The notes under the pieces were generated by a model. It did no database searches, was not told the origin of the DNA, and saw only the letters and a program-made list of their open reading frames with translations. A program made the translations under genes and the position numbers. Shown here piece by piece: positions 32,224 through 41,084 of a stretch of 64,000 nt of DNA. The stretch lies in contig JALHOW010000001.1 of assembly GCA_022842785.1 (NCBI GenBank), forward strand, positions 1-64,000, in the 5' to 3' direction. The number at the start of each line of letters is the position of its first letter. Within the stretch, counting starts at the first letter, position 1. The DNA comes from Hyphomicrobiaceae bacterium (GTDB taxonomy: Bacteria > Pseudomonadota > Alphaproteobacteria > Rhizobiales > Hyphomicrobiaceae).

Positions 32224-33657
32224 ATGCCTGCTGCCCCTGCTGCCGCATTCTTCGACGAGATGAATGTACCTGATGGGGGCGTGCGTGCGGGATACGAGGC
32301 GATCTCGGAGTGGCTGAAGCAGGCGCCGCGCGAGCTGCTCGTCAATCGCAAGCTCGAAGCTGAACACTTCTTCCGTCGCATCGGCATCACCTTCAACGTC
32401 TACGGCGACAACCAGGGTACCGAGCGGCTCATCCCCTTCGACATCGTGCCGCGCGTGCTCACGTCCACCGAGTGGCAACGGCTCGTGCGCGGGCTCGAGC
32501 AGAGGATGAAGGCGCTCAATGCTTTCATCGCGGACAGCTACAACGGGCGCGAGATCGTCGCGGCCGGCATCGTGCCGGAGGAGCTGATCTTGCAGAACCC
32601 GGCCTTCCAGCCGGAAATGACGCATTTCACGCCACCGGGCGGCATCCACGTCCATATCGCCGGCATCGATATTGTTCGTGTCGATGCCGATACGTTCTAT
32701 GTCCTCGAGGACAATGCGCGCACCCCATCCGGTGTCTCCTACATGCTGGAGAACCGCGAGGCGATGATGCGGCTCATGCCGGAGCTGTTCGGCTCGCTCC
32801 GCGTCGCGCCCGTCGACAATTATCCTGACGCGCTGCTCGAGACCCTGCGCTCGTTGGCACCGCGCTCGGCGTCGAAGGATCCGACGGTCGTGCTGCTGAC
32901 GCCGGGACCGTTCAACTCGGCTTACTACGAGCATTCATTCTTGGCCGACAAGATGGGCGTTGAATTGGTAGAGGGTCGCGATCTTCTGGTGCGCGACAAC
33001 TGCGTTTACATGCGCACGACCGAAGGGCCCCGCCGCGTGGATGTCATCTACCGGCGCATCGACGACGATTTCATCGATCCGATCGCTTTCAATCCGGGAT
33101 CCATGCTCGGCGTGCCGGGGCTCATGTCGGCCTACAAGTCGGGGAATGTCACGATTTCGAACGCGATCGGCACGGGCGTCGGCGACGACAAGGCCATCTA
33201 CAGTTACATGCCCGAGATCATCGAATTCTACCTGGGCGAGAAGCCGCTCCTCTCCAACGTGCCGACGCATCGCTGCCGTGAGCCCGAGGCGTTGCGCTAT
33301 GTCCTGTCGCGGCTCCATGAGCTTGTCGTGAAGGAGGTCAATGGCTCGGGCGGCTATGGCATGCTCGTCGGGCCGCACGCGACCAAGGCCGAGCGCGATG
33401 CCTTCGCCGCCAAGCTCAAGGCGCATCCCGACGACTTCATCGCCCAGCCGACGCTGGCGCTCTCGACCGTGCCGTGTTTTGTCGACTCCGGTCTTGCGCC
33501 GCGGCACGTGGATCTTCGCCCTTACGTGCTCTGCGGGGCCGATGGTGTGCGCTGTGTGCCTGGGGGGCTCACGCGCGTTGCACTCAAGGAAGGCTCGCTG
33601 GTCGTGAACTCCTCCCAGGGGGGCGGCACGAAGGACACCTGGGTGGTGGAGACCTGA
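32224..33657 (+). CDS. Circularly permuted type 2 ATP-grasp protein
   Basis: A 477-residue member of the DUF404/DUF407 ATP-grasp family. Signature segments include FNVYGDNQGTERLIPFDIVP, HVHIAGIDIVRVDADTFYVL, EDNARTPSGVSYMLENREAM and VNGSGGYGMLVGPHA, with a C-terminal RHVDLRPYVLCG. ATP-grasp enzymes ligate carboxylates to amines or thiols, and this branch is predicted to make a peptide-like bond on an unknown substrate. It is the first of three overlapping or closely spaced genes (ATP-grasp, alpha-E, transglutaminase) conserved together in many bacteria. The stop overlaps the next start (TGATG). Confidence 0.9.
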   Translation: MPAAPAAAFFDEMNVPDGGVRAGYEAISEWLKQAPRELLVNRKLEAEHFFRRIGITFNVYGDNQGTERLIPFDIVPRVLTSTEWQRLVRGLEQRMKALNAFIADSYNGREIVAAGIVPEELILQNPAFQPEMTHFTPPGGIHVHIAGIDIVRVDADTFYVLEDNARTPSGVSYMLENREAMMRLMPELFGSLRVAPVDNYPDALLETLRSLAPRSASKDPTVVLLTPGPFNSAYYEHSFLADKMGVELVEGRDLLVRDNCVYMRTTEGPRRVDVIYRRIDDDFIDPIAFNPGSMLGVPGLMSAYKSGNVTISNAIGTGVGDDKAIYSYMPEIIEFYLGEKPLLSNVPTHRCREPEALRYVLSRLHELVVKEVNGSGGYGMLVGPHATKAERDAFAAKLKAHPDDFIAQPTLALSTVPCFVDSGLAPRHVDLRPYVLCGADGVRCVPGGLTRVALKEGSLVVNSSQGGGTKDTWVVET

Positions 33658-34601
33658 TGCTTTCGCGAATGGCGGATAATCTCTACTGGCTCTCGCGCTA
33701 CACCGAGCGCGCGGAGAACCTCGCGCGCATCCTGCACGTCGCACAACGTCTCGCAGCGCTGCCATCGGCCTATGCTGGTGCTTCGAACGAGTGGGAATCG
33801 GCGATCGCGACGGCAGCGTGCGCGGACTCGTTCAAGGAAATCTATCCGGACGGCGCAACGCGCGAGAACGTGATCCGTTACGTCGTCGATTCACCGGCCA
33901 ACCCGACTTCGATCAAGGCCTGCATCGAAACCGCCCGCTCGAATGCACGCGCCGTGCGCACGGCCATCACGAGCGAGATGTGGGAGATCCTGAACGAGGG
34001 CTGGAACGAGATGCGTGGCATCGAGTTCGACGGCATCTCGCAGTCGGCACTCACGCAGTTTCTCCAGCGCGTGCAGCAGATGTCTCTGCGTTTCGACGGC
34101 GCCGCCTACCGCACCATGCTGCGCTCCGACCAGTACTGGTTCCAGCGCCTCGGTACGTTCACCGAGCGGGCCGACAACATGGCGCGTCTGCTCGACGTGA
34201 AGTATCACCTGCTGCTCCCGGAAAAGGAGCCGGTCGGCGGCGGGCTCGACTATTTCCAGTGGTCGTCGATCCTCAGAAGCGTCAACGCGCTCACCTCCTA
34301 TCACTGGGTGTACCGCGAGAACGTCAAGCCATGGCTCGTCGCGGACTTCCTCATTCTGAGACCCGAGCAGCCCCGCTCGCTCATCTCCTGCTATCTGGAA
34401 CTCAACGACTACCTCGACCAGATCGCGGAAGCCTATGGCCGCCAGGGGCCGGCCCAGCACATTGCGCGCTCGACCACGGCGCGCCTCCAGAATGCCGACA
34501 TGGATCAGATCTTCCAGTCTGGCCTGCACGAGTTCCTCGTCGAGTTCATCGAGGACAACAACCGGCTGGGGGCCGCGATCACCCAGCAGTACCTCTCGTA
34601 A
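33657..34601 (+). CDS. Alpha-E domain protein (DUF403)
   Basis: A 314-residue, all-helical alpha-E protein. The N-terminus MLSRMADNLYWLSRYTERAE is diagnostic, with a second copy-like motif QYWFQRLGTFTERADNMARL later. The family has no known biochemical activity and always travels with the ATP-grasp and transglutaminase-like partners. The ATG at 33657 was chosen because it overlaps the upstream stop and gives the family N-terminus. The frame is open further upstream inside the ATP-grasp gene. Confidence 0.92.
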   Translation: MLSRMADNLYWLSRYTERAENLARILHVAQRLAALPSAYAGASNEWESAIATAACADSFKEIYPDGATRENVIRYVVDSPANPTSIKACIETARSNARAVRTAITSEMWEILNEGWNEMRGIEFDGISQSALTQFLQRVQQMSLRFDGAAYRTMLRSDQYWFQRLGTFTERADNMARLLDVKYHLLLPEKEPVGGGLDYFQWSSILRSVNALTSYHWVYRENVKPWLVADFLILRPEQPRSLISCYLELNDYLDQIAEAYGRQGPAQHIARSTTARLQNADMDQIFQSGLHEFLVEFIEDNNRLGAAITQQYLS

Positions 34602-34613
34602 CCGGGCACGGCG

Positions 34614-35438
34614 ATGCGCATAAAGGTCCGGCACGAGACGCGATACACTTACGACGAGCCCGCGAGCGACGCGCTGCAGCTCCTGCGCCTGACGCCGCGC
34701 CCGCATGAAGGGCAGTTCGTGCGGAGCTGGCGCGTTGCGGTCGATGCAGATGCGCGGCTCGATCGCAGCGAGGATGCCTACGGCAACATCACGCACCTCG
34801 TCTTCCTGCACGGGCCACTCACGCAAGCCACCATCACCATCGAAGGTGAGGTCGATACGCGTGACACAAATGGATTGGTGCGCGGCGCGGTGGAGCGCCA
34901 GCCGGCACGCCTTTTCCTGCGCGAGACGGCACTCACGCGGCTCTCGCCCTCACTCCGGCGATTTGCGCGCGAGACCTCGGCAGGGCAGGGCGGCGATGCG
35001 CTGGCGACCCTGCACGCGCTCAATCGGGGCATACACAAGGCCATGGCCTTTGTGATCGGTGCCACGAGCCCCGATACGACCGCTGGCGACGCCTTCGAGG
35101 CGAAGCAGGGCATCTGCCAGGACTTCACACACATCCTGCTCGCGTCGGCGCGCGCGCTCGGTATGCCCGCGCGCTACGTCAGCGGCTACTTCCTTCGGAC
35201 AGACCGCAGCGATCAGGAGGCCGGCCACGCCTGGGCCGAAATTCACGTGCCGCGTCTGGGATGGATTGCCTTCGATCCGGCCAACGGCATCTGCACGACG
35301 GACCGGCATGTACGCGTCGCGATCGGATGTGATGCGCGCGAGGCATCGGCCGTGCGCGGCGCGCGTGTCGGCGGCGGGGCGGAGGGGCTCGACGTCGCCA
35401 TTCACGTCGAGCAGGGCCGCGCGATGATCCAGGAGTAG
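34614..35438 (+). CDS. Transglutaminase-like cysteine protease-fold protein
   Basis: A 274-residue protein with an N-terminal transglutaminase-associated beta domain (MRIKVRHETRYTYDEPASDA) and a transglutaminase core. The catalytic Cys is in KQGICQDFTHILLASARALG, the His in QEAGHAWAEIHV and the Asp in GWIAFDPANGICT. These proteins are mostly predicted peptidases or amidases, and with the ATP-grasp partner they may form a make-and-break pair for a peptide modification. It lies 12 bases after the alpha-E gene and is the last gene of the operon, followed by a terminator hairpin. Confidence 0.92.
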   Translation: MRIKVRHETRYTYDEPASDALQLLRLTPRPHEGQFVRSWRVAVDADARLDRSEDAYGNITHLVFLHGPLTQATITIEGEVDTRDTNGLVRGAVERQPARLFLRETALTRLSPSLRRFARETSAGQGGDALATLHALNRGIHKAMAFVIGATSPDTTAGDAFEAKQGICQDFTHILLASARALGMPARYVSGYFLRTDRSDQEAGHAWAEIHVPRLGWIAFDPANGICTTDRHVRVAIGCDAREASAVRGARVGGGAEGLDVAIHVEQGRAMIQE

Positions 35439-35460
35439 GGTGCTGGCGCCGTCGAGCGGC

Positions 35461-35480
35461 AGCGGCCCTTTAGGGCCGCT
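35461..35480. terminator. Terminator between transglutaminase gene and TAXI gene
   Basis: AGCGGCCC-TTTA-GGGCCGCT, a perfect 8-bp stem with a 4-base loop, between convergent genes. There is no long T-tract on either side, so termination strength is uncertain. Confidence 0.55.
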
Positions 35481-35487
35481 CCCAGGC

Positions 35488-36645
35488 TCAGTTGTTACCG
35501 CGTTTGCGGCGCCATTCCATGAACTCCTTGAACAGCGCCTCGCTCATCGCGGAATTGGTGCCGCCGGCGGGCTGTGTCGCGCCGCCGGTCATCGTTGGTG
35601 CGGGCCTGCCCGCTGCCACGCGATCGATCCATTCCTGCGCAGGGGGAAAGCGCGTCCATCCTTCGATCGTCGCCGCGAGATTGACGTTCTTCCAGCGCGG
35701 ATGGCGCGGCGGCTTCTGAATTTCTGGGAACTTCGTGAAGAACGCGTCCACGAACCTGCCGAGACGCTGGTAGCGCCCATGATCGCCCGGCCAGTTGAAG
35801 GCCATGAGCAGGGTCGGCACCGCTACGCCTTCGACTTTTTCACCTTCAGGGATCAAGTTCGGGTAGTCGGCATGGGTGAACTCGGCCGGCAGGTAGTCCT
35901 CCAGGAAGTGGCCTTCGTAAGCGAGCGGAAGGAGACGGAAGCCGAGCTCCTTCGGAACGGTCGCATACGGCCGTAGCGGCTTGAGGCAGGTGCAGATCGT
36001 CGCGTACACCTCGTTGCGCTTCATGCGCTCGATGGCATCGCCCTGACCCATGTTGACTTCGGTCACCTTCATTCCATGAGCGGCGAACATGCGCTGGGCC
36101 GCAAGCTGCGCACCGCTGCCCGCGTCGCTGAAGTTGACCGCCTTGCCTTCCAGATCCTTGAGCGTTTTGATTTCCGGGCGCACGAGGATGTGCAACTCAT
36201 CCTCGAACAGCCGCGTGATGTAGACCATGTTGCGTGTGACGTGCGGCCCGAGCACCGGATCTTCTTTGAAGTGGCTCAGCGTGACCGTGTTGACGAGCCC
36301 CATGTCGATGCCTCTGAGAAAGAGGATATCGCGCACGTTCTGGGCCGCGCCCTTGCCGACGACCGGCAGCACCCGCAGATTGTCACCGTCGTCCGTGACG
36401 GCGGCGATGTCGTAGGCAATACCGAGGTAGCCTCCATTCGGATTGCCGGAAACGATCGTGACGACGTTCTCATTGATCTGAGCGCGCATCTGCTCGAGGG
36501 GAGGGAGACGCGCGCCTTTGGCGGGGGGCGCCTTCTGTGCCGTCTGGGCGTGGGATTTTGTTGTTGGGCCGGCGAAGGCAAAGGCCCCCGCAACGGACAG
36601 TGCCAGGGCGGCACGGGGTATGCTGTAACCGAAACTACGACGCAT
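35488..36645 (-). CDS. TAXI-family TRAP transporter solute-binding protein (orphan)
   Basis: A 385-residue periplasmic binding protein with a signal peptide (ALALSVAGAFAFAGPTTKSH, cleavage near SHAQT). TAXI features are TIVSGNPNGGYLGIAYDIAA, GIDMGLVNTVTLSHF, LFEDELHILVRPEIKTLKDL and NFSDAGSGAQLAAQRMF. TRAP systems import organic acids, and neither the DctM-like nor the fused DctQM permease gene is adjacent. It may therefore work with a distant permease or as a sensor. The ATG at 36645 with GAGGG upstream starts the signal peptide, and the frame extends to 36897. Confidence 0.87.
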   Translation of the reverse strand: MRRSFGYSIPRAALALSVAGAFAFAGPTTKSHAQTAQKAPPAKGARLPPLEQMRAQINENVVTIVSGNPNGGYLGIAYDIAAVTDDGDNLRVLPVVGKGAAQNVRDILFLRGIDMGLVNTVTLSHFKEDPVLGPHVTRNMVYITRLFEDELHILVRPEIKTLKDLEGKAVNFSDAGSGAQLAAQRMFAAHGMKVTEVNMGQGDAIERMKRNEVYATICTCLKPLRPYATVPKELGFRLLPLAYEGHFLEDYLPAEFTHADYPNLIPEGEKVEGVAVPTLLMAFNWPGDHGRYQRLGRFVDAFFTKFPEIQKPPRHPRWKNVNLAATIEGWTRFPPAQEWIDRVAAGRPAPTMTGGATQPAGGTNSAMSEALFKEFMEWRRKRGNN

Positions 36646-37691
36646 TGGGCATCCCTCTCTCTCCACTCTCCTCGTGGTGGATCGTTCGCAACACACCAGC
36701 CGTTGGATCGTCACGCAGCGCGGCTCAAAGGCTTTGCATTGCGTGTCCAACGCCTCGGAGCACCGAGGATGGCTGGTGACACTTCGCGTGGGGCAATTGA
36801 ACCCGCAATTCTTTGGCCGTATTCGGGCGCGCCGTGCAGTTTGTGCCGACGTCGCATCACTCGTGCGTTTTTCGCAGGCGGCGGCACGCGCCGTCACTGC
36901 TCGTGAGCGGTCGATCGAGAGGCAGCGTCCGATGCTCTGGTCATGCTGGCTGGCATTGAGTGAACGCCATGCGTTGCTGACTGCAACGCGTTCAGCTAAC
37001 AGCCTGAAAAGGCCCGGATTGAAGCTGCGCGACGGAATTCTGCGTCGTGCGCGAGTTGGTCACAATTACTCTCTCGATTGCGGAAAAACGAGGCGGTAGA
37101 GCCACATAGCCTCGGAAACTGACGCGGACCAACGGGCCGGCCAGATGATTTATCAACATAAAATTTGGGACCTGCCGTTTACCGCGCATTTAGCAGCTTG
37201 ACATTGCGTGGCTGCCGGAAATCTGCCATTCTCTTCGCGTAGATTTTGTCTGCAGTCCGTCATTCAGACTGCTGATTCTATTCACACAAGGACCCATGCC
37301 GCCGCGCTGCGGCTGTTATCAGGGTCAAAAGGGGGAAGTAGCTACATAGAACTCTTGGGATTAGGTCCGCCGCATCTCCTAGTCCCAATGAGGCGATCAG
37401 CGACTATGGCAGGAGTGGCCTCCTCGAAGATGCCATGAAACGCTGATCGGTTGGCCAGGCAGCGAACCAACGCCCTCTTTGGTTGTCTGCTTGGTACAGT
37501 GCCGGCCTGTGACCTCTCGGTCTTCGTACCCCGCTGCCGAGAATAGTCACAGGCCGGACCCCTCTCGCGCCGAAATCAATACATCTCCGCTCAGCGCCGG
37601 CATCCGACGTCTGTTGCGTCATCACTGAATCTTGGTTAATGAGCGCGCCCGCAGAAAAAAGCCGTGCGGGTCGCACGACGGCGAGCTTCTC
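36646..37691. other. Gene-free kilobase
   Basis: No convincing coding region on either strand. Frames here are short, lack ribosome-binding sites and translate to low-complexity Arg/Ser-rich sequence. The stretch is AT-richer than average in 37080-37330 and contains the long nested hairpin at 37502-37557. The first 150 bases probably hold the TAXI gene promoter. Confidence 0.6.
37502..37557. ncRNA. Candidate structured element: long nested hairpin
   Basis: Outer arms CCGGCCTGTGAC (37502-37513) and GTCACAGGCCGG (37546-37557) are perfect 12-bp complements. Inner arms TCTCGG (37515-37520) and CCGAGA (37537-37542) extend the stem, leaving a 16-base loop. It lies in a gene-free kilobase upstream of neither neighbour's reading direction. 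Whether it is transcribed, and from which strand, is unknown. It could equally be a palindromic repeat unit. Confidence 0.4.
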
Positions 37692-37859
37692 CTACTTAAT
37701 CTTGGTTTCCTTGAAGTCGACGTGCTTGCGCGCGATCGGGTCATACTTCTTGAAGGAAATCTTCTCGGTCGAGGTGCGGGGGTTCTTCTTGGTCACATAG
37801 AAGAAGCCCGTCCCTGCGGTGCTGAGCAGCTTGATCTTGAGTGTTGCGGGCTTGGCCAT
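37692..37859 (-). CDS. rpmG: 50S ribosomal protein L33
   Basis: A 55-residue protein. [20 protein letters not shown], the [20 protein letters not shown] block and the terminal [10 protein letters not shown] identify L33 of the alphaproteobacterial, zinc-free type, with no CxxC pairs. The start ATG at 37859 has an AGAG-type site upstream. It stands alone, as is usual for rpmG in this group. Confidence 0.97.
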   Translation of the reverse strand: MAKPATLKIKLLSTAGTGFFYVTKKNPRTSTEKISFKKYDPIARKHVDFKETKIK

Positions 37860-37985
37860 CTCGGTCTCTTCGACGCGTTCTAATCCGGGATCTTGTTCGG
37901 TCGCAATTTAGTCACAGGGGCATTGAAGTCAAGCGCTGTCTCGCCTGCAACTCGATACGCCGCACCCCCATTTCCGATGTCTGAA

Positions 37986-38909
37986 TCATGCCATCCGGAA
38001 TAATGCGAGGCCCGCCACGATGATAGCGATTCCGGCGATCTCGAGCGCGCGGATTCGCTCGCCAAAATAAAAGAACGACAGTAGCAGCGTGAACACGATC
38101 TGCACCTGCGCGACCGCCGCCACATACGAGGCGTTCGTCAGCGCGGTCGCTATGAACCATCCGATCGAACCGAGCGCACTTGTCGTACCGATGAACCAGC
38201 AGAGCTTGGGGAACGAGAACATTCGCACGAGCTCGCGCGGCTCTCGCACCAGCAGGTAGGCGCCCACCATGAGCGCGGAGAGAATTGCCATGACGAGCAC
38301 GGCATATCCCGCCCGCACGAGCGTGCCGACAGCCGGATCGATCGCGAGAATACCCTCGCGCAGGCACAGATATGAGAGGGAGTAAACGAGCGCCGACGAG
38401 AGCCCGACCAGTGCCGGTGCTGCCGCCGAGCTGGCACCGCCTGTCGTGCCGGCGGTGGCGCGCGCGGGGGCCGGCGCGCGGCCGGATGAGATGACGATCA
38501 CCCCGAGCATCGTCACGACGATCGCGATCCAACCGATGGGCGTGATCACCTCCGAGAAGAAGGCCGTGCCGATGAGCGCCGTCATGATCACGTCGGCCTT
38601 GATGATCAATGTCGCGACGGCGAAGTTGCCGAGCTGGAACAGGCGCACGACGAGCACTGTGCCGACGAACTGGCAGATAGCTGCAATAGCGCTGTAGACG
38701 ACCAGACCCTGGCTGAGCGGCGGGAGTGTTTCGCCTGTCCACCACAGAATGCCGATGAGGTAGACCGCCAGCAGCGGCAGTGTGAACAGAATGCGGACGT
38801 AGGTCGTCACCTGCGTCGACAGACGCTGGTTCAGCACCTTGAGCCCCGCATAGCGCAATGCCTGAAAGAAGGCCGCGCCGACGCTTGCCCAGATCCAGAC
38901 GCTGTCCAT
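37986..38909 (-). CDS. Two-domain DMT/EamA-family permease
   Basis: A 307-residue protein with ten hydrophobic helices in two EamA halves (TTYVRILFTLPLLAVYLIGI and SLSYLCLREGILAI). Each half ends in the family's typical late helix pair (TPIGWIAIVVTMLGVIVISS, RALEIAGIAIIVAGLALFRM). It is a drug/metabolite transporter of unknown substrate. The ATG at 38909 (MDSVWIW) has GGAG only four bases upstream. An ATG four codons earlier (38921) is possible, while the long frame to 39038 runs into the divergent gene. The 38910-39063 interval should hold promoters for both. Confidence 0.87.
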   Translation of the reverse strand: MDSVWIWASVGAAFFQALRYAGLKVLNQRLSTQVTTYVRILFTLPLLAVYLIGILWWTGETLPPLSQGLVVYSAIAAICQFVGTVLVVRLFQLGNFAVATLIIKADVIMTALIGTAFFSEVITPIGWIAIVVTMLGVIVISSGRAPAPARATAGTTGGASSAAAPALVGLSSALVYSLSYLCLREGILAIDPAVGTLVRAGYAVLVMAILSALMVGAYLLVREPRELVRMFSFPKLCWFIGTTSALGSIGWFIATALTNASYVAAVAQVQIVFTLLLSFFYFGERIRALEIAGIAIIVAGLALFRMA

Positions 38910-39063
38910 GGAGCTCCGCATTCCCGCGTTGCGTGTCGGCAACGGCGCCATGTGATCAGGCCGGGGCTGATTTGACCACACCTCCCTGCGCGGGGCGCTC
39001 TTCGCGCGCAGCACGACTCGCCTTAGCGTGCCGGCCAATGTCCTGCCATCGCCGGAGGCGACG

Positions 39064-40749
39064 ATGAATACGCTCTTTCGCGTGCTCTATGCCGCCCATG
39101 CGCGGGGCACGCACCACAAGCTTGCGCTCGATGGCCTGCGCCATCTGCACGGGCCTCAGGCGGAGGCTTGGCGCTGCGTCTTTTTGAAGCACGCCGAGCT
39201 GCTCATGGTCGGCGCGAAAGCGCCGGACGACAGCTTCAAGGACTTCAAGAATCACGTCCTGCACCCGCGCGAGAATTTCTGGGGCGGCGCGCCGCCGAAG
39301 GTGCGCAACTGGTACGGTCATGTCGTCACGGCGCTGCGCCAGCAGGACTGGCCGACGGCGGCCTACGCCGCGGGCGTGATGAGCCATTATCTGACGGATC
39401 CGCTGCATCCGTTTCACACCGGCCAGTCACAGGCCGAGAACGATATTCATCGTGCGGTCGAGTGGAGCATCAACCGCTCCTACGACGCGCTATGGAAGCT
39501 CGGTGAGACGCTGCCTGCGCCGCTCGTTGTTCCGGGAAGCGCCGACAACTGGCTCGAGATGCTGGTCTGTGATGGCGCGCTCATAGCCAATGCGCATTAC
39601 GAGCGCCTCATCGCGCACTACGATTTCAAGCGCGGCGTCGTCGATCCGCCGGCCGGCCTCGACGAGGTCGCGCAGCGTCTGGTCGCCGGGCTGATCGTTC
39701 ATGCCGCCACGACCTTCGGCGTGGTCCTGCAGCGCGCGATCGATGAAGCCGCTGTCGAAGCGCCTGAGGTCAGCCTGACTCTCGATACGGTTCTCGCAAC
39801 ACTCAAGGTGCCGGTCCGCGTCCTGCAGAAGCAACTTGCCGATGCTGCCGATCGCCGTCTCGTCGAGCGCATGTATGATGAGCTGCAGGCGACGGGAAAA
39901 GTCGAAGAGAACCTGCCCGAGGACGACCGGTCGGTGCGGGCGGCCTATGCGCAGGAAGTGCTGGCAAAGATCGAACAACTCCCGCCAGCCAAAGCCTTTC
40001 CCTACCACGGTAATGCGCCGCCAGAGACGTCCATCGAGCGCGCCGAGCGGCTTCGCGAAGAGAACCGCAAGCGTGCTCTGGAGGAAGCTGCACGCCGGGT
40101 GGCCGAGCAAGCAGATGCGCGAGCGGCTGCCAAGGCAGCAGCACCGGTTGCCTCCGTGCCCGCCGTGTCCAAGCCAGCCGAGCCTGCTGCCACGCCGGTC
40201 GTCCCGGTTGCCGAAGAGGCCAGCGTGAAGGAGGGCGCGAGCCTCGTCGCACGCCTCGATGAGCACGAGCGCACGCGCACGGGCTCGGTACCTAGCATTG
40301 GCGAAGTCGTGTCGCGCGAGCCGAGGTTTTACCTCACGCGCGGCCAGGACGTCGTCGACGCGCCGTCGATCGGACCGAAGACGGCAGACCGCCTCATAGC
40401 GGAAGGCATAAAGACCGTCGGCGATCTCATGGATGCCGACGCCGAGACGCTCGCCGAGATCATCGGCGTCCGCCACATCACGGCCGAGGTCATTCGCGAC
40501 TGGCAGGATCAGAGCGGCCTCGTCATGGCCGTCCCGAACCTGAGGGGGACGCACGCGCAGCTCATCGTCGGCGCCGGATTCCGGGACGCCGAGAGCCTCG
40601 CCGCGGCCGAGCCCGCCGACCTTTCCGCGCGCGTCCTCACGTTCGCGGCCAGCAGCGATGGCCAGCGCGTGCTGCGCAATGGCTCACCACCCGATATCGA
40701 GGCAATCGCGGCATGGGGCGCATCAGCCCGCATGGCGCGTGCGGCTTGA
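39064..40749 (+). CDS. Phospholipase C-like zinc domain fused to DUF4332/HhH domain
   Basis: A 561-residue protein. Residues 1-230 resemble zinc-dependent phospholipase C/S1-P1 nucleases: early HARGTHHKLAL, KHAELLMVGAKAPDDS, metal-binding SHYLTDPLHPFHTGQ (H-x3-D-x5-H) and HRAVEW (H-x3-E). No signal peptide is seen, unlike secreted relatives. A charged Ala/Glu-rich linker (about 330-400) leads to a C-terminal DUF4332-like region with helix-hairpin-helix APSIGPKTADRLIAEGIKTV near residue 435. HhH suggests DNA contact, so a cytoplasmic nuclease or phosphoesterase is possible. The ATG has GGAGG six bases upstream. Confidence 0.75.
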   Translation: MNTLFRVLYAAHARGTHHKLALDGLRHLHGPQAEAWRCVFLKHAELLMVGAKAPDDSFKDFKNHVLHPRENFWGGAPPKVRNWYGHVVTALRQQDWPTAAYAAGVMSHYLTDPLHPFHTGQSQAENDIHRAVEWSINRSYDALWKLGETLPAPLVVPGSADNWLEMLVCDGALIANAHYERLIAHYDFKRGVVDPPAGLDEVAQRLVAGLIVHAATTFGVVLQRAIDEAAVEAPEVSLTLDTVLATLKVPVRVLQKQLADAADRRLVERMYDELQATGKVEENLPEDDRSVRAAYAQEVLAKIEQLPPAKAFPYHGNAPPETSIERAERLREENRKRALEEAARRVAEQADARAAAKAAAPVASVPAVSKPAEPAATPVVPVAEEASVKEGASLVARLDEHERTRTGSVPSIGEVVSREPRFYLTRGQDVVDAPSIGPKTADRLIAEGIKTVGDLMDADAETLAEIIGVRHITAEVIRDWQDQSGLVMAVPNLRGTHAQLIVGAGFRDAESLAAAEPADLSARVLTFAASSDGQRVLRNGSPPDIEAIAAWGASARMARAA

Positions 40750-40851
40750 GGCGCGTCGAATGCAACTTAGGGACGAAAAGCCAAGCTTGATGCGCCGGAT
40801 GGCATCAGGTAGTGAGGACGGCGTAATTCAGGCAGCGGCAGGGGAACCTCA

Positions 40852-40995
40852 ATGAGCATCGATACGACCGGTGGCCATCCCGATATGGACTATCGCGAGC
40901 ATGTGCGGACGTACAATGGCTTCATAAAGGGCACCATCGTTCTGACCGTCATCGTCGTGCTCATTCTCGCGGGCATGGCAGCGTTCCTGGTGTAG
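40852..40995 (+). CDS. aa3-type cytochrome c oxidase subunit IV-like protein
   Basis: A 47-residue single-pass membrane protein. The family pattern is clear: MDYREHVRTYNGFIKGT followed by one helix, IVLTVIVVLILAGMAAFLV. It matches the short bacterial subunit IV that caps aa3-type oxidase and is commonly found just ahead of pntA in alphaproteobacteria. AGGGGA lies just upstream of the ATG. It is 90 bases before pntAA and probably cotranscribed. Confidence 0.88.
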   Translation: MSIDTTGGHPDMDYREHVRTYNGFIKGTIVLTVIVVLILAGMAAFLV

Positions 40996-41084
40996 ACCGG
41001 GTACGCTCTCGCCGAACGCGCCGCGCATCGATCGAGCGTGGTCGCGCCAGTCCCTGACCTCCATCCTACGAAGGACGCGACGCA

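Noticed and set aside
36674-37099. 141-residue plus-strand frame in the gene-free kilobase
   Set aside because: No start-site signal, no domain, and composition like random frames. It begins inside the TAXI gene promoter region.
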